Program-made: the position numbers and the translations under genes
Notes under the pieces: generated by a model
What the model was told of the DNA's origin: nothing
Database searches by the model: none
Seen by the model: the letters and a program-made list of their open reading frames with translations, nothing else
Assembly (NCBI GenBank): GCA_049680185.1
Contig: JBAUHI010000087.1
Coordinates: 1-34,373 of the forward strand
DNA: 34,373 nucleotides
Reading direction: 5' to 3'
Origin: CAMLHU01 sp049680185
GTDB lineage: Bacteria; Gemmatimonadota; Gemmatimonadetes; Gemmatimonadales; GWC2-71-9
Shown: piece by piece, positions 1-8,178 of the stretch
Layout: the number at the start of each line of letters is the position of its first letter
Position numbering within the stretch: the stretch's first letter is position 1

Positions 1-1
1 A

Positions 2-598
2 TCGCCGTATCCCAGCATGGCCCCGATCGCGGAATATCGGATGGATCGCGCTGCGGAAATAGCGCTGGCACGCACGGCGGCCCCGGCCTCGATCTCTCGC
101 GATGCCGAGATCTGGGTGCTGGGCGAGAAGAACTTCGAGATCGCGGTCCGAGGCAAGAACGGATTTGTCTGTGCGGTGGGCAGGGCGTTTGCCGGGCCAT
201 TGAGCAACCCGGAGTTCTGGAATCCCAAGAATCGGAGTCCCACATGTCTCAATGCGTCGGCCGCGCGGTCCCTGTGGCCTTATGCGTTGAAGGAGGCCGG
301 GATGGCCTTGGCTGGCGCCTCAAAAGCGCAGATCACCGATGCGATCAGGACCGCCGTTGCCAGGAAGGAGTTGGGTGCTCCGGCGCTGGGCTCGATGGCC
401 TACATGATGTCCAAGGAGGCGTATCTGACCGATCGCGACGGCCACAACCTTTGCCACCTGATGTTTGAACTCCCGCCCAACGCCGTGTTCCCGGACGACG
501 CCAGCTCTTTTGTGTCGTGGGATCCAGCGCCGGTGATCGAGTTCAACGTTCCCGTGGGCCATTGGTCGGACGGAAGTGCCGTGGGCGGGGGGACCTGA
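2..598 (+). CDS. Hypothetical exported protein, 5' end cut by window edge
   Basis: No family was recognised. The reading frame is open to the left edge; the first in-window ATG is at 17, but no ribosome binding site precedes it, so the true start is probably upstream and a signal peptide may be missing. The visible part is about 193 residues from that ATG. It has mixed alpha/beta character and no membrane segment. Cysteines near residues 52, 77 and 143 (counted from ATG 17) could form disulfides if the protein is exported. It ends in TGA, 131 bp before the next lipoprotein gene, with a nested hairpin between them. The coding call rests on the long open frame and GC-rich third positions like the neighbours. 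Function is unknown. Confidence 0.6.
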   Translation, partial: SPYPSMAPIAEYRMDRAAEIALARTAAPASISRDAEIWVLGEKNFEIAVRGKNGFVCAVGRAFAGPLSNPEFWNPKNRSPTCLNASAARSLWPYALKEAGMALAGASKAQITDAIRTAVARKELGAPALGSMAYMMSKEAYLTDRDGHNLCHLMFELPPNAVFPDDASSFVSWDPAPVIEFNVPVGHWSDGSAVGGGT

Positions 599-633
599 GG
601 CCGCTCAAGGCGGCAGGGCAGGCGCTGACCTGA

Positions 634-670
634 CGCTCAGACGCTGGGCAGCGTGCCCGGCATCTGAGCG
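634..670 (+). terminator. Nested hairpin after the first gene
   Basis: The outer arms 634-641 (CGCTCAGA) and 663-670 (TCTGAGCG) are perfect complements. Inside them 644-650 pairs with 654-660 (CTGGGCA with TGCCCGG, one G-T wobble) around a 3-nt loop. No T-tract follows. It lies 36 bp after a stop codon and 59 bp before the next start, so it may be a terminator or attenuator without a U-run. Only the pairing is visible; the function is inferred. Confidence 0.4.
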
Positions 671-728
671 CCCTTGCGCGTCCCTCGGGCGCTCCGCATC
701 CTCCAGCATCTCCTTTCCCGGAACCTCC

Positions 729-1367
729 ATGCGTCTGTCGTCGTGCATCCGCCCCGTGCTGGCGGCGTCACTCCTCGCTGCGACCACCGGCTGCGTCACC
801 GCGCGGCTCACCGACGTCTGGAAGGATCCGGGCCTGCCGGCCGCGCCGCTCACCCACCTGATGGTCGTGAGCCTGGCACCGAGCGAGATCCTGCGCCGGA
901 CCTGGGAGGACGCGATGGTGGTGGGGCTGAAGGGTCACGGCGTCGATGCCACGGCGTCCTATGATATCTGGCCGGGCGGCCCTCCGGACATCGACTCCCT
1001 GGCCCCGGAGGTGCAACGGGAGGCATTCGATGGCGTGGTGCTGACGCACCCCGCAGATGTGAAGACCTCCCGCACGTACGTGCATGGCGGGACCGCACTC
1101 GTCCCCACGAAGGTGTACGACAAGTGGAAGCAGCACTATGTGACGTATTACCGGCAGGTCAAGACCCCCGGCCACGTGGAGGTGAGCCGGTCGCTGCTGG
1201 TCGACACCGATGTTTGGATGGCCGCCGACACGTTCCGGATGGTGTGGACGGCCACCACCAAGGCGATGAATCCCACGTCGACGGAAGCCACCAACAAGGC
1301 GATCATCAACGCCCTCCTCCCGCGGCTCTCCAGGCAGGGTGTGATCCCGCCGACGCAGGGGAAGTAG
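729..1367 (+). CDS. Lipoprotein of unknown function
   Basis: A 212-residue protein starting at ATG 729. It has a basic N-terminus, a hydrophobic stretch and a lipobox (residues 17-22, AATTGC) placing the lipidated cysteine at residue 22, so it should be exported and anchored in a membrane. The frame is open upstream to 576, but the residues before ATG 729 are not signal-like, so the later start is preferred. The mature part begins with a W-K-D-P-type segment seen in small outer-membrane-type lipoproteins; this resemblance is weak. There are no other cysteines in the mature region. It ends 7 bp before the convergent decarboxylase gene. Role unknown. Confidence 0.72.
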   Translation: MRLSSCIRPVLAASLLAATTGCVTARLTDVWKDPGLPAAPLTHLMVVSLAPSEILRRTWEDAMVVGLKGHGVDATASYDIWPGGPPDIDSLAPEVQREAFDGVVLTHPADVKTSRTYVHGGTALVPTKVYDKWKQHYVTYYRQVKTPGHVEVSRSLLVDTDVWMAADTFRMVWTATTKAMNPTSTEATNKAIINALLPRLSRQGVIPPTQGK

Positions 1368-1374
1368 CGCGGCG

Positions 1375-3309
1375 CTACTGCCCGATCTTCCGGGCCACCG
1401 CTGACACCGCCCGCCCCACCGCCGCAACGAATCCCGCCACATGGTCCACGCCGCCATCCGTATCCGCCAGGAACGGGTCCATCACGGTCGCGCGGAGCAC
1501 CACCAGTCCTTCGCCGTGCGCGGCGCGCCAGTCGGCAACGGTGCAGGCGCCGAGTGCCTCGATCAACGGGTCGACAGCACCATCATACATCGGGGACGAC
1601 AATCGGGTGCGGGTCAGGATGTATTCCGGTGCGGTGCGTCCCGGTGCGACGCTCATCCGTTCGTAGATCCCCTCATTCAACGCGTTGAGCTCCGCCAGCG
1701 ATCGGATGCCGGGATGCGTCACCGTAAAGCAGACGATGTTGAGGTCGGGCAGTGGCAGGGTGACGATCCGGAACCGGCCCAGCGCGCTGTTGGCGAGTGC
1801 GGCATGGAGTCGATATGCGCCGACGACGGTCCGCGAGATCAGGTGTCCGTACCCGCGTTCGTCGAGTGGAAGCACACGATGGCTGAGCCAGACGGCCGCC
1901 GCCGCGGCGCCGGGCTTCGATCCCTCGAGGATGCAGCGTCCGAGGAAGAGCTCGTCCGCCTCCCGTCCGCGAGCGGTCAGGTAGGGCGGGTCCACGGCCA
2001 CGAGCTCGCGGGCGCGGCGGTCCCTGAGGAGGAATGCGCCCGCAGGGTACGGCACGAACCCGAGCTTGTGCGGGTCGACGCTGATCGAGTCGGCCTGACC
2101 CAGCGCGGTCATCGAAGCCACCCACTCGTCGGTGGGCCACGCGATGCCGGTCGTCGTCCGGATCTCGGTGGCGTTCCGTCGGTGTCCGTCGGCCCCCCAA
2201 GTCACTGCCGAGGCGTAGCCGCCGAAACAGGCGTCCGAGTGGACGTGGAACGCCATCCCCAGCTCCCGCCTGGCCCGTTCCCGGACGGCGAGCACCTGGT
2301 CCAGGCGGTCGACGGCGCCCTCTTCGGTGCTGCCGCAGACGCTCACACAGCCGAGCACCGCCGTCTTCGACTCGGCGCAGCGCTTGAGCTCCGCCCAGAG
2401 CGCGTCGGGATCCATCCGGAAGTGCTGGTCGACCGGCACCAGCCGAAGTTGGCTGGCGCCGATGCCGAGTGCGCGCGTGATCTTTTCCCATGAGTAGTGG
2501 GCGGTCGCAGCGACCAGGACGACCGCCGCCGGAAGCTGCTCTCCGTAGCGACGCGCGAGCCGGATGCTGTAGTCCTGATATCCGATGCTGGAGAGCGAGT
2601 GCGCATCGAGAGCGGCCCGCGCCGCCTCGGCGGAGACCTGCGATCGGAGCGCATCCCAAAGATCGAGCGCAGCGCCGCCGTCGATATTGAGGATCGACCA
2701 GAGCGGAAGCTCGGCCAATGGAGCTCGGCCACCGTCGGGAAGCGTTACGTCGAGCGCCAGGCCCAGGTCGGCCGCAGCGCCGGAGAGCCCCACCGGGAGG
2801 TAATGCAGGTTCCGCGCGATCCACAGCGCCTCGAAATTGGCCACCGTGCCGCCGGATGAGAGGTGCCCCCACGCGGCCTTCGGGTCGTACCCCATCATCG
2901 TGGCAAGCTGGGCCGCCACCTCGAGCTCGAGTCGAGTCGTGACCGGCGCCGCCTCTCCGGCCACGTTGTTCGGGTTGTAGAGCATCGTGGCGAAGTAGGC
3001 GACCTGCGAGGCGATGGTCTGTTCACCGACCATATGGCCCTGGTACCGGCCGCTGAAGAACGGCACGTCCTGCTTCAGGTCGGCGAGGAGGCCGAGGAGT
3101 TCCTGCGTGAGTGTGGCCATAGAGGCCTCATAGCCTTCGCGCCGCCGGTCCGATTCGCGGATCCGGAGCCCATCCTCGGGGTGATGGTTGCGGCGCCAGA
3201 AGGCGTGGTCGCGCAGCGACTCCACTACCAGTCGTTCCAGGACATCCGCGTTCTCCGCCCTCGGCCCCAGGAACCAGGCGCGGAGCGCTTCATCAGCAAT
3301 GTGGTCCAT
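1375..3309 (-). CDS. PLP-dependent amino-acid decarboxylase (group II, tyrosine/aspartate decarboxylase-like)
   Basis: A 644-residue cytoplasmic fold-type I PLP enzyme that removes the alpha-carboxyl group of an amino acid. Visible hallmarks are HYSWEK near residue 271 (the histidine that stacks on PLP), HSDA at 357-360 (Asp359 to the pyridine nitrogen) and VDPHKLG at 411-417 with the Schiff-base Lys415. The length and the PHKLGFVPYPAG signature resemble bacterial tyrosine decarboxylases and the pyridoxal-dependent aspartate decarboxylases, which are longer than GadB (about 466 residues). The substrate cannot be read from sequence. The ATG at 3309 has no Shine-Dalgarno but a -10-like TAAGCT seven bases upstream, so the transcript may be leaderless. 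Upstream lie heptad repeats and, beyond them, an acidic-amino-acid symporter on the same strand. Confidence 0.9.
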   Translation of the reverse strand: MDHIADEALRAWFLGPRAENADVLERLVVESLRDHAFWRRNHHPEDGLRIRESDRRREGYEASMATLTQELLGLLADLKQDVPFFSGRYQGHMVGEQTIASQVAYFATMLYNPNNVAGEAAPVTTRLELEVAAQLATMMGYDPKAAWGHLSSGGTVANFEALWIARNLHYLPVGLSGAAADLGLALDVTLPDGGRAPLAELPLWSILNIDGGAALDLWDALRSQVSAEAARAALDAHSLSSIGYQDYSIRLARRYGEQLPAAVVLVAATAHYSWEKITRALGIGASQLRLVPVDQHFRMDPDALWAELKRCAESKTAVLGCVSVCGSTEEGAVDRLDQVLAVRERARRELGMAFHVHSDACFGGYASAVTWGADGHRRNATEIRTTTGIAWPTDEWVASMTALGQADSISVDPHKLGFVPYPAGAFLLRDRRARELVAVDPPYLTARGREADELFLGRCILEGSKPGAAAAAVWLSHRVLPLDERGYGHLISRTVVGAYRLHAALANSALGRFRIVTLPLPDLNIVCFTVTHPGIRSLAELNALNEGIYERMSVAPGRTAPEYILTRTRLSSPMYDGAVDPLIEALGACTVADWRAAHGEGLVVLRATVMDPFLADTDGGVDHVAGFVAAVGRAVSAVARKIGQ

Positions 3310-3316
3310 GGACCGA

Positions 3317-3322
3317 AGCTTA
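3317..3322 (-). promoter_or_regulatory. Possible -10 element of a leaderless promoter (decarboxylase)
   Basis: On the minus strand TAAGCT sits 7 nt before the ATG at 3309 and no Shine-Dalgarno is visible. That spacing would place the transcription start at or next to the start codon. No good -35 was found at 16-18 bp. Confidence 0.3.
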
Positions 3323-3373
3323 CGGAGTGTTCGTGAGGAAGCCGTGAAGCGAGGTGCAATGCGGGTTCAGAAG

Positions 3374-3408
3374 TTAGGTCCTAGGTCCTCGGTGCTAGGT
3401 GTGACGGG
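3374..3408 (+). repeat. Heptad repeat array, TAGGTC family
   Basis: Five consecutive 7-bp units starting at 3374: TTAGGTC, CTAGGTC, CTCGGTG, CTAGGTG and the more diverged TGACGGG. The period is exact with no indels. It lies in the 242-bp gap between the decarboxylase start and the symporter stop. It forms the left part of a field of three repeat families filling most of that gap. Confidence 0.75.
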
Positions 3409-3425
3409 GGCGTCAGCGGATCTGT

Positions 3426-3467
3426 GGGTGAGTGGCGGGTGGCGGGTGGCGGGTCATGAGTCATGGG
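3426..3467 (+). repeat. Heptad repeat array, TGGCGGG family
   Basis: Six units in phase: GGGTGAG, then TGGCGGG three times (3433, 3440, 3447), then TCATGAG and TCATGGG. The G-rich strand is the plus strand. The same TGGCGGG unit recurs near 9.9, 10.0, 25.1 and 26.1 kb. Repeated GGG runs spaced by TGGC give quadruplex-forming potential. Confidence 0.85.
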
Positions 3468-3471
3468 CTGT

Positions 3472-3555
3472 GCTCCAAACCCTAAGCCCCAAGCCCCAAG
3501 CCCTAAGCCCCAAGCCCTAAGCTCTTAGCTCTTAGCTCTAGACTCTAAGTTCTAA
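3472..3555 (-). repeat. Heptad repeat array, TTAGGGC family, ending in the symporter stop codon
   Basis: Twelve consecutive 7-bp units with no indel. Read on the minus strand from the symporter gene they run TTAGAAC, TTAGAGT, CTAGAGC, TAAGAGC (twice), then alternations of TTAGGGC and TTGGGGC, ending TTGGAGC. The TAG stop of the symporter (3552-3554) lies inside the first unit. Because 7 is not a multiple of 3, TAG-containing units place stop codons in all frames. Units mutate at the same positions (A/G, T/C), as expected of a slippage-grown array that then decays. Confidence 0.88.
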
Positions 3556-4811
3556 ACCATCAACTCCATGCCGCTCCCCGCCACCACGTCCTTCTCCCAT
3601 CGCGCCATGACGCACGCCGCCAGGCAATTGCCGAGGAGGTTGATGGAGGTGCGGGCCATGTCCATCAGCGCGTCGACACCGAGGATGACCGCGACGCCTT
3701 CGAGCGGGAGGCCGAAGGTGGCGAGTGCGCCGGCCAGGATCACCAACGAGGCGCGCGGCACTGCGGCCACGCCTTTGCTGGTGAGCATCAGCGTCAGCAT
3801 CATCAGGATCTGCTGGCCCAGCGTCATCGGCACGCCGGCCGCCTGCGCCACGAACACCGACGCGACGGCCAGATAGAGCGTCGATCCGTCGAGATTGAAG
3901 CTGTATCCGGTCGGCAGCACGAATGCGACGATCCGACCCGGGACCCCGAAGCGTTCCAGGTTCTCCATCGCGATCGGGAGTGCGGCCTCGCTCGATGCGG
4001 TGGAGAACGCAAGGAGCCATGGCTCCTTGACCCAGCGCCAGAACCCGCGCAGCGGCACTCGCGCCACCAGCGCGATGGGGATGAGCACCAGGAGCACGAA
4101 CGCGAGCAGTGCCCCATAGAGCGTCCCCACCAGCACCAGCAGGTTCTTGAGCACGCCGATGCCGGAGTTGCCGACGGTCACCGCGATGGCGGCCCCGATG
4201 CCGAATGGTGCGAACTTCATCACCAATCCCGTGAACTTGAACATCACCTCGGTCAGGGCGTCGCAGAACCCGAGCATCACTTCCTTCTTCTTGCCGGTCA
4301 TCTGCGCCAGGCCGATCCCGAAGAGCACGGCAAAGAAGACGACCTGCAGCACCTCGTTCCGCGCCGCCGCATCGAAGAAGCTCGTCGGCACGGTGTGTTC
4401 CAGGACACCGCTCACCGTCAGCGTGGTCTGCGCCAGCTGCCGACCGGTGTCGGCCGAAGCGGTGTGCAGGTCAACGCCGACTCCGGGACGGATGAGGTTG
4501 ACCGCACCCAGCCCGATGAACAGCGCGACTGTGGTCACGGCCTCGAAATAGAGGATCGACTTGAGCGCCAACCGGCCCACGCGCTTGAGGTCGTCGCCGT
4601 GTCCCGCGATCCCGACCACGAGTGCCGAGAAGACGAGGGGTACCACGATCGACTTGATCATCCGGAGGAAGATCGACGATACCGGATTGAGATAGCCGCT
4701 GAGTGCCACGTCGGGCCAGAACTCGTGGTTGGCCCAGCCCAGCAGGGTGCCGACCACCATCGAGATCAGGATCCACTGCGAGAGCGAGATGGACCGCAGG
4801 CGTGCGAGCAT
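3552..4811 (-). CDS. Dicarboxylate/amino acid:cation symporter (SDF/DAACS family, GltP/DctA-like)
   Basis: A 419-residue inner-membrane protein that imports glutamate, aspartate or C4-dicarboxylates with Na+ or H+. Family landmarks are all present: the HP1 hairpin TASSEAALP (271-279), the TM7 NLDGS (306-310, NMDGT-like), the HP2 SKGVAAVP (345-352), and TM8 with Asp380, Asp384, Arg387 and Asn391. The TM8 arginine is the carboxylate-binding residue of acidic-substrate members. The position equivalent to the archaeal sodium-site aspartate at the end of TM8 is Asn395 here, so ion coupling may differ. Length is typical. It follows transaldolase by 45 bp on the same strand and is probably the last gene of a tkt-tal operon. 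Its stop codon is part of a heptad array. Confidence 0.92.
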   Translation of the reverse strand: MLARLRSISLSQWILISMVVGTLLGWANHEFWPDVALSGYLNPVSSIFLRMIKSIVVPLVFSALVVGIAGHGDDLKRVGRLALKSILYFEAVTTVALFIGLGAVNLIRPGVGVDLHTASADTGRQLAQTTLTVSGVLEHTVPTSFFDAAARNEVLQVVFFAVLFGIGLAQMTGKKKEVMLGFCDALTEVMFKFTGLVMKFAPFGIGAAIAVTVGNSGIGVLKNLLVLVGTLYGALLAFVLLVLIPIALVARVPLRGFWRWVKEPWLLAFSTASSEAALPIAMENLERFGVPGRIVAFVLPTGYSFNLDGSTLYLAVASVFVAQAAGVPMTLGQQILMMLTLMLTSKGVAAVPRASLVILAGALATFGLPLEGVAVILGVDALMDMARTSINLLGNCLAACVMARWEKDVVAGSGMELMV

Positions 4812-4856
4812 GGATGGGACCGGTTGGGGTGGAGCGGCGGTGGCCGGCCCCGGGGT

Positions 4857-5960
4857 TCAGCGCGCGGAGAGCGCGTGGGCCTTCGCGTCGATCCCGGCAA
4901 GGAGCGACGCGTAGGACGCCGCGAACTTGGCGACGCCGTCATTCTCAAGGAACGTCGCGATGGCCGCGAGGTCGATGCCGCAACCGGCCAGCGCCTCGAG
5001 GCGGGCCGGCGCCTTGCTCATCGCGTCACGGATCCGGACGACGGCCTTGCCGTGGTCGGCAAACGCCGCGAACGTTTCCGGCGGCAGCGTGTTCACGGTG
5101 TGCGGCGCGATGAGCGCGTCGACGTAGTAGGTGTCGGGGTACTTCGGATCCTTGGTGCTGGTGGAGGCCCAGAGCGGCCGCTGCACCTGCGCTCCGCGCG
5201 CCACGAGCTTTTCCCAACGCGGTCCCTTGAACTCCGCCTCGAAGAGCGCGTAGGCCGCGGCCGCGTTGGCGATCGCGATGGTCCCGCGGAGCTTCGACGG
5301 GTCGCCGCGCTTGTCGAGCTCGGCATCCACCCGTCCATCCACTCGGCTCACGAAGAAGCTCGCCACTGACACCACGCGATCCACCGGCTCGCCCACGGCG
5401 GCGCGCTGTTCGATGCCGCGGAAGAACGCTTCGATGACCTCCGCGTGGCGCGCCACCGAGAAGAGCAGGGTCACGTTCACGTTGATCCCGCCCGCCAGGC
5501 AGCGAGTGATGGCCTCGAGCCCCTCGACGGTGCCGGGGATCTTGATCATCACGTTGGGACGGGCCACCCGCTTCCAGAGCCGCTCCGCCTCCGCGATGGT
5601 GCCGTCCGTGTCGCGCGCCAACGTGGGCGAGACCTCGAGGGACACCACACCGTCGACGCCGCGGGTCCGTTCATACACCGGCTGGAACGCGTCACAGGCG
5701 GATTGCACGTCCGCCACCGCGATCGACTCGAACACCTCCGCCGCGTTCTTGCCGTCCGCCGTGAGCTTGCTGATGTCCTCGTCGTAGAGGTCGCTCGAAC
5801 TGATCGCCTTCTCGAAGATGGTCGGGTTCGAGGTCATCCCCATCAGGCCATCATCTTCGATGAGGCGGCGGAGCTTCCCCGACTGCACCAGGTCGCGGGT
5901 GATGAAGTCGTACCAGGGGCTCTGGCCCAACTTGCCGAGGGACACGAGCGGATTGGACAT
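4857..5960 (-). CDS. tal: Transaldolase
   Basis: A 367-residue cytoplasmic enzyme of the non-oxidative pentose phosphate pathway. It transfers a dihydroxyacetone unit from sedoheptulose 7-phosphate to glyceraldehyde 3-phosphate. The N-terminal MTSNPTIFEKAI block (42-53) and the Schiff-base lysine in MIKIPGT (Lys140) are clear. The WASTSTKDPKYPDT block and overall length match the long mycobacterial-type transaldolases rather than the short 215-residue form. The start ATG overlaps the transketolase stop by one base (TGATG), which indicates translational coupling. Confidence 0.96.
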   Translation of the reverse strand: MSNPLVSLGKLGQSPWYDFITRDLVQSGKLRRLIEDDGLMGMTSNPTIFEKAISSSDLYDEDISKLTADGKNAAEVFESIAVADVQSACDAFQPVYERTRGVDGVVSLEVSPTLARDTDGTIAEAERLWKRVARPNVMIKIPGTVEGLEAITRCLAGGINVNVTLLFSVARHAEVIEAFFRGIEQRAAVGEPVDRVVSVASFFVSRVDGRVDAELDKRGDPSKLRGTIAIANAAAAYALFEAEFKGPRWEKLVARGAQVQRPLWASTSTKDPKYPDTYYVDALIAPHTVNTLPPETFAAFADHGKAVVRIRDAMSKAPARLEALAGCGIDLAAIATFLENDGVAKFAASYASLLAGIDAKAHALSAR

Positions 5961-8011
5961 CAGGCGGTCCTCCGGGCCAGCGACTGCCGGACGGCAGCGA
6001 CCACGTGGTCGGTGGTGATCCCGAATTCATGGAACAGCGTCTCGGCCGGCGCCGAGGCGCCGAAGTGGTCAAGGCCGATGGCCACGCCGTACGAGCCGAT
6101 GAATCGGGACCAGCCGAAGGTGCTCGCGGCCTCGACCGACACTCGCGCGGTCACGGCTGGAGGCAGCACTGAGTCCTGGTATTCCTGCGGTTGGGCCTCG
6201 AACACCTCCCAGCACGGGAAGGACACGGCCCGGGTCGGTGTCCCCGCACCGGTCAATTGTTCCGCCGCGGCCAGCGCCAGCTGCACCTCGGAGCCGGTGG
6301 CCATCACGATCGCGACCGGGGCCATCGGCGGGTCGAAGAGCACATAGCCGCCGCGCCGGGCATCGGCCGCGGGACGGAGCTTGGTGCGATCGAGCGTCGG
6401 GAGCTTTTGGCGGGTCAGCGCCAGAACACTGGGTCCGTCGGTCCGGCCGAGGGCCATCCGCCAGCATTCGGTCGTCTCGGTCGCGTCGGCGGGACGGAAG
6501 ACGTGGACGTTCGGAGTGGCGCGCAGGGCGGCGAGCTGTTCGATCGGCTGGTGGGTCGGGCCATCTTCGCCGAGGCCGATCGAATCGTGGGTCCCGAGGA
6601 GGATCACCGGGAGCTTCATCAGTGCGGACAGGCGGATCGACGGCTTCAGGTAATCGGAAAAGATGAGGAAGGTGGCACCGAAGGGCCGGACCCCGCCGTG
6701 CGCCGCCATCCCGTTGAGTGCGGCGGTCATCCCGTGTTCGCGGATGCCGAAATGAAGGTTCCGCCCCATCGTGGTGGCGGAGAAATCCCCGCCATCCTTG
6801 ATGATGGAGCAGGTCGAATGGGCCAGGTCGGCGGCGCCGCCGATCAGGTTCGGGACGGTCCTGGCGACGGCATCAAGCACCACTTGCGACGCCTGTCGCG
6901 TGGCGAGTCCTGATTGCCCTGCAAAGTCGGGAAGGTCCGCATCCCAACCGACCGGCAGCCCGCCCTGCATCCAGGCGTCGAACTCTACGGCGTCCGCGGG
7001 GTACTGTGCCGCGTAGGCATCGAACAACTTGCGCCACGCCCGTTCCTCTCTGCGGCCCCGCCGGGCATAGCGCGCGCGCTGGGCATCGACCTCGGGTGGT
7101 ACAAAGAACGGCGTGTCCGGCCACCCCATCACCTGCTTGGTGGCCTTCACCTCCGCGGCACCCAGCGGGGAGCCGTGCGCGGCGGAGGTGTTCTGCTTGT
7201 GGGGTGCCGGCTCGCCGATGATGGTGCGAAGGATGATGAGGGTGGGGCGGTCGGTCTCGCGGCGGGCGGCCGCCAGCGCACGCTGGATCGCCTTGAGGTC
7301 GGTGCCGCTCGAGACGCGAATGACCTTCCAGCCGTAGCCGCTGAATCGCTTGTGCACGTCCTCGGAGAACGACAGCTCCGTGGTCCCGTCGATGGTGATG
7401 TGGTTGTCGTCGTACACGCAGCAAAGCTTGCCGAGTCGGAGGTGGCCGGCCAGGCTCGCCGCCTCGGACGCGACGCCTTCCATCATGTCGCCATCGCTCA
7501 TGAACGCCCAGGTGCGGTGGTCGACGACGGCGAACTCGGGCCGGTTGAACCGTGCCGCGAGGAACCGCTCGGCGATCGCCATCCCGACGGAGTTGCCGAC
7601 GCCCTGACCGAGCGGGCCGGTGGTGACCTCGATGCCGGCGGCGTGGCCGCGCTCGGGGTGGCCGGCCGTGGGGGATCCCCACTGCCGAAAGCGCTTGAGG
7701 TCCTCCAGGGACAGGTCGTAGCCGGTCAGGTGGAGGAGGGAGTACAGGAGCATCGATGCGTGACCGCAGGAGAGCACGAATCGGTCGCGGTCCACCCACG
7801 CGGGATCATCGGGGTTGTACTTGAGGAACTTCGACCAGAGCACGTAGCCGACCGGCGCCAGCGCCATCGGCGTGCCGGGGTGGCCTGAGTTCGCCTTCTC
7901 CACGGCGTCCATCGCCAGGCCCCGGATCGTGTTAATCGTGGCCCAGGCGAGCGCGTCGGTCGATCCCTCGGGGCCGGCGGGAGCGGATGCAGGGGGCGGT
8001 GGCGTGGACAC
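5960..8011 (-). CDS. tkt: Transketolase
   Basis: A 683-residue thiamine-diphosphate enzyme that moves two-carbon units between ketoses and aldoses in the pentose phosphate pathway. The TPP-binding segment SDGDMMEG (172-179) ending in DDNHITIDG (201-209) and the active-site histidine in NSGHPG (His44) are visible. Length is close to the usual 660-700. Translation starts at GTG 8011, with GGAG four bases upstream. It is the first gene of a minus-strand set with transaldolase and a symporter. A promoter with TAGTTT lies about 45 bp upstream and is divergent from the promoter of the next gene. Confidence 0.96.
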   Translation of the reverse strand: MSTPPPPASAPAGPEGSTDALAWATINTIRGLAMDAVEKANSGHPGTPMALAPVGYVLWSKFLKYNPDDPAWVDRDRFVLSCGHASMLLYSLLHLTGYDLSLEDLKRFRQWGSPTAGHPERGHAAGIEVTTGPLGQGVGNSVGMAIAERFLAARFNRPEFAVVDHRTWAFMSDGDMMEGVASEAASLAGHLRLGKLCCVYDDNHITIDGTTELSFSEDVHKRFSGYGWKVIRVSSGTDLKAIQRALAAARRETDRPTLIILRTIIGEPAPHKQNTSAAHGSPLGAAEVKATKQVMGWPDTPFFVPPEVDAQRARYARRGRREERAWRKLFDAYAAQYPADAVEFDAWMQGGLPVGWDADLPDFAGQSGLATRQASQVVLDAVARTVPNLIGGAADLAHSTCSIIKDGGDFSATTMGRNLHFGIREHGMTAALNGMAAHGGVRPFGATFLIFSDYLKPSIRLSALMKLPVILLGTHDSIGLGEDGPTHQPIEQLAALRATPNVHVFRPADATETTECWRMALGRTDGPSVLALTRQKLPTLDRTKLRPAADARRGGYVLFDPPMAPVAIVMATGSEVQLALAAAEQLTGAGTPTRAVSFPCWEVFEAQPQEYQDSVLPPAVTARVSVEAASTFGWSRFIGSYGVAIGLDHFGASAPAETLFHEFGITTDHVVAAVRQSLARRTA

Positions 8012-8053
8012 GAGGCTCCGGGGAGGGCAGGGACGGAAGCGGAAAGCGAGGCA

Positions 8054-8082
8054 AAACTAACACCGTGGACCCCCTCCGTCAC
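8054..8082 (-). promoter_or_regulatory. Candidate tkt operon promoter
   Basis: On the minus strand GTGACG (8077-8082) and TAGTTT (8054-8059) are separated by 17 bp, placing transcription start roughly 35 nt before the GTG start. The -35 matches four of six TTGACA positions. TAGTTT followed by TG also fits the TAnnTTTG element known from Bacteroidetes. Confidence 0.4.
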
Positions 8083-8094
8083 CGGCGTCCGCAC

Positions 8095-8123
8095 TTTCCC
8101 GGCCCCTCCAGTCCGCCTATCTT
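8095..8123 (+). promoter_or_regulatory. Candidate promoter of the 8179 gene
   Basis: TTTCCC (8095-8100), 17 bp, TATCTT (8118-8123), about 55 bp before the GTG start. It is divergent from the tkt promoter, with 12 bp between the two -35 boxes. The -10 resembles the TAnCTT form seen upstream of several other genes here. Confidence 0.35.
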
Positions 8124-8178
8124 GGCCTTTGATAGTTGAGCCACGGCCCCCGCGGGGCCCGAATGGAGAACAGGCACT

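Noticed and set aside
576..728. Upstream extension of the second lipoprotein gene
   Set aside because: The extra 51 residues would precede a normal signal peptide and lipobox, and they cover a hairpin.
1441..2493. 350-codon plus-strand frame opposite the decarboxylase
   Set aside because: Shadow of the PLP decarboxylase; low-complexity Arg/Gly/Val composition and no family motif.
3374..3555. CRISPR array or telomere-like repeat
   Set aside because: The units are 7 bp in direct tandem without spacers and no cas gene is near. The resemblance to CCCTAA telomere repeats is superficial; this is an internal bacterial gap.
5960..8060. TPP riboswitch upstream of transketolase
   Set aside because: The leader is only about 35-100 nt and shows none of the conserved thi-box sequences.
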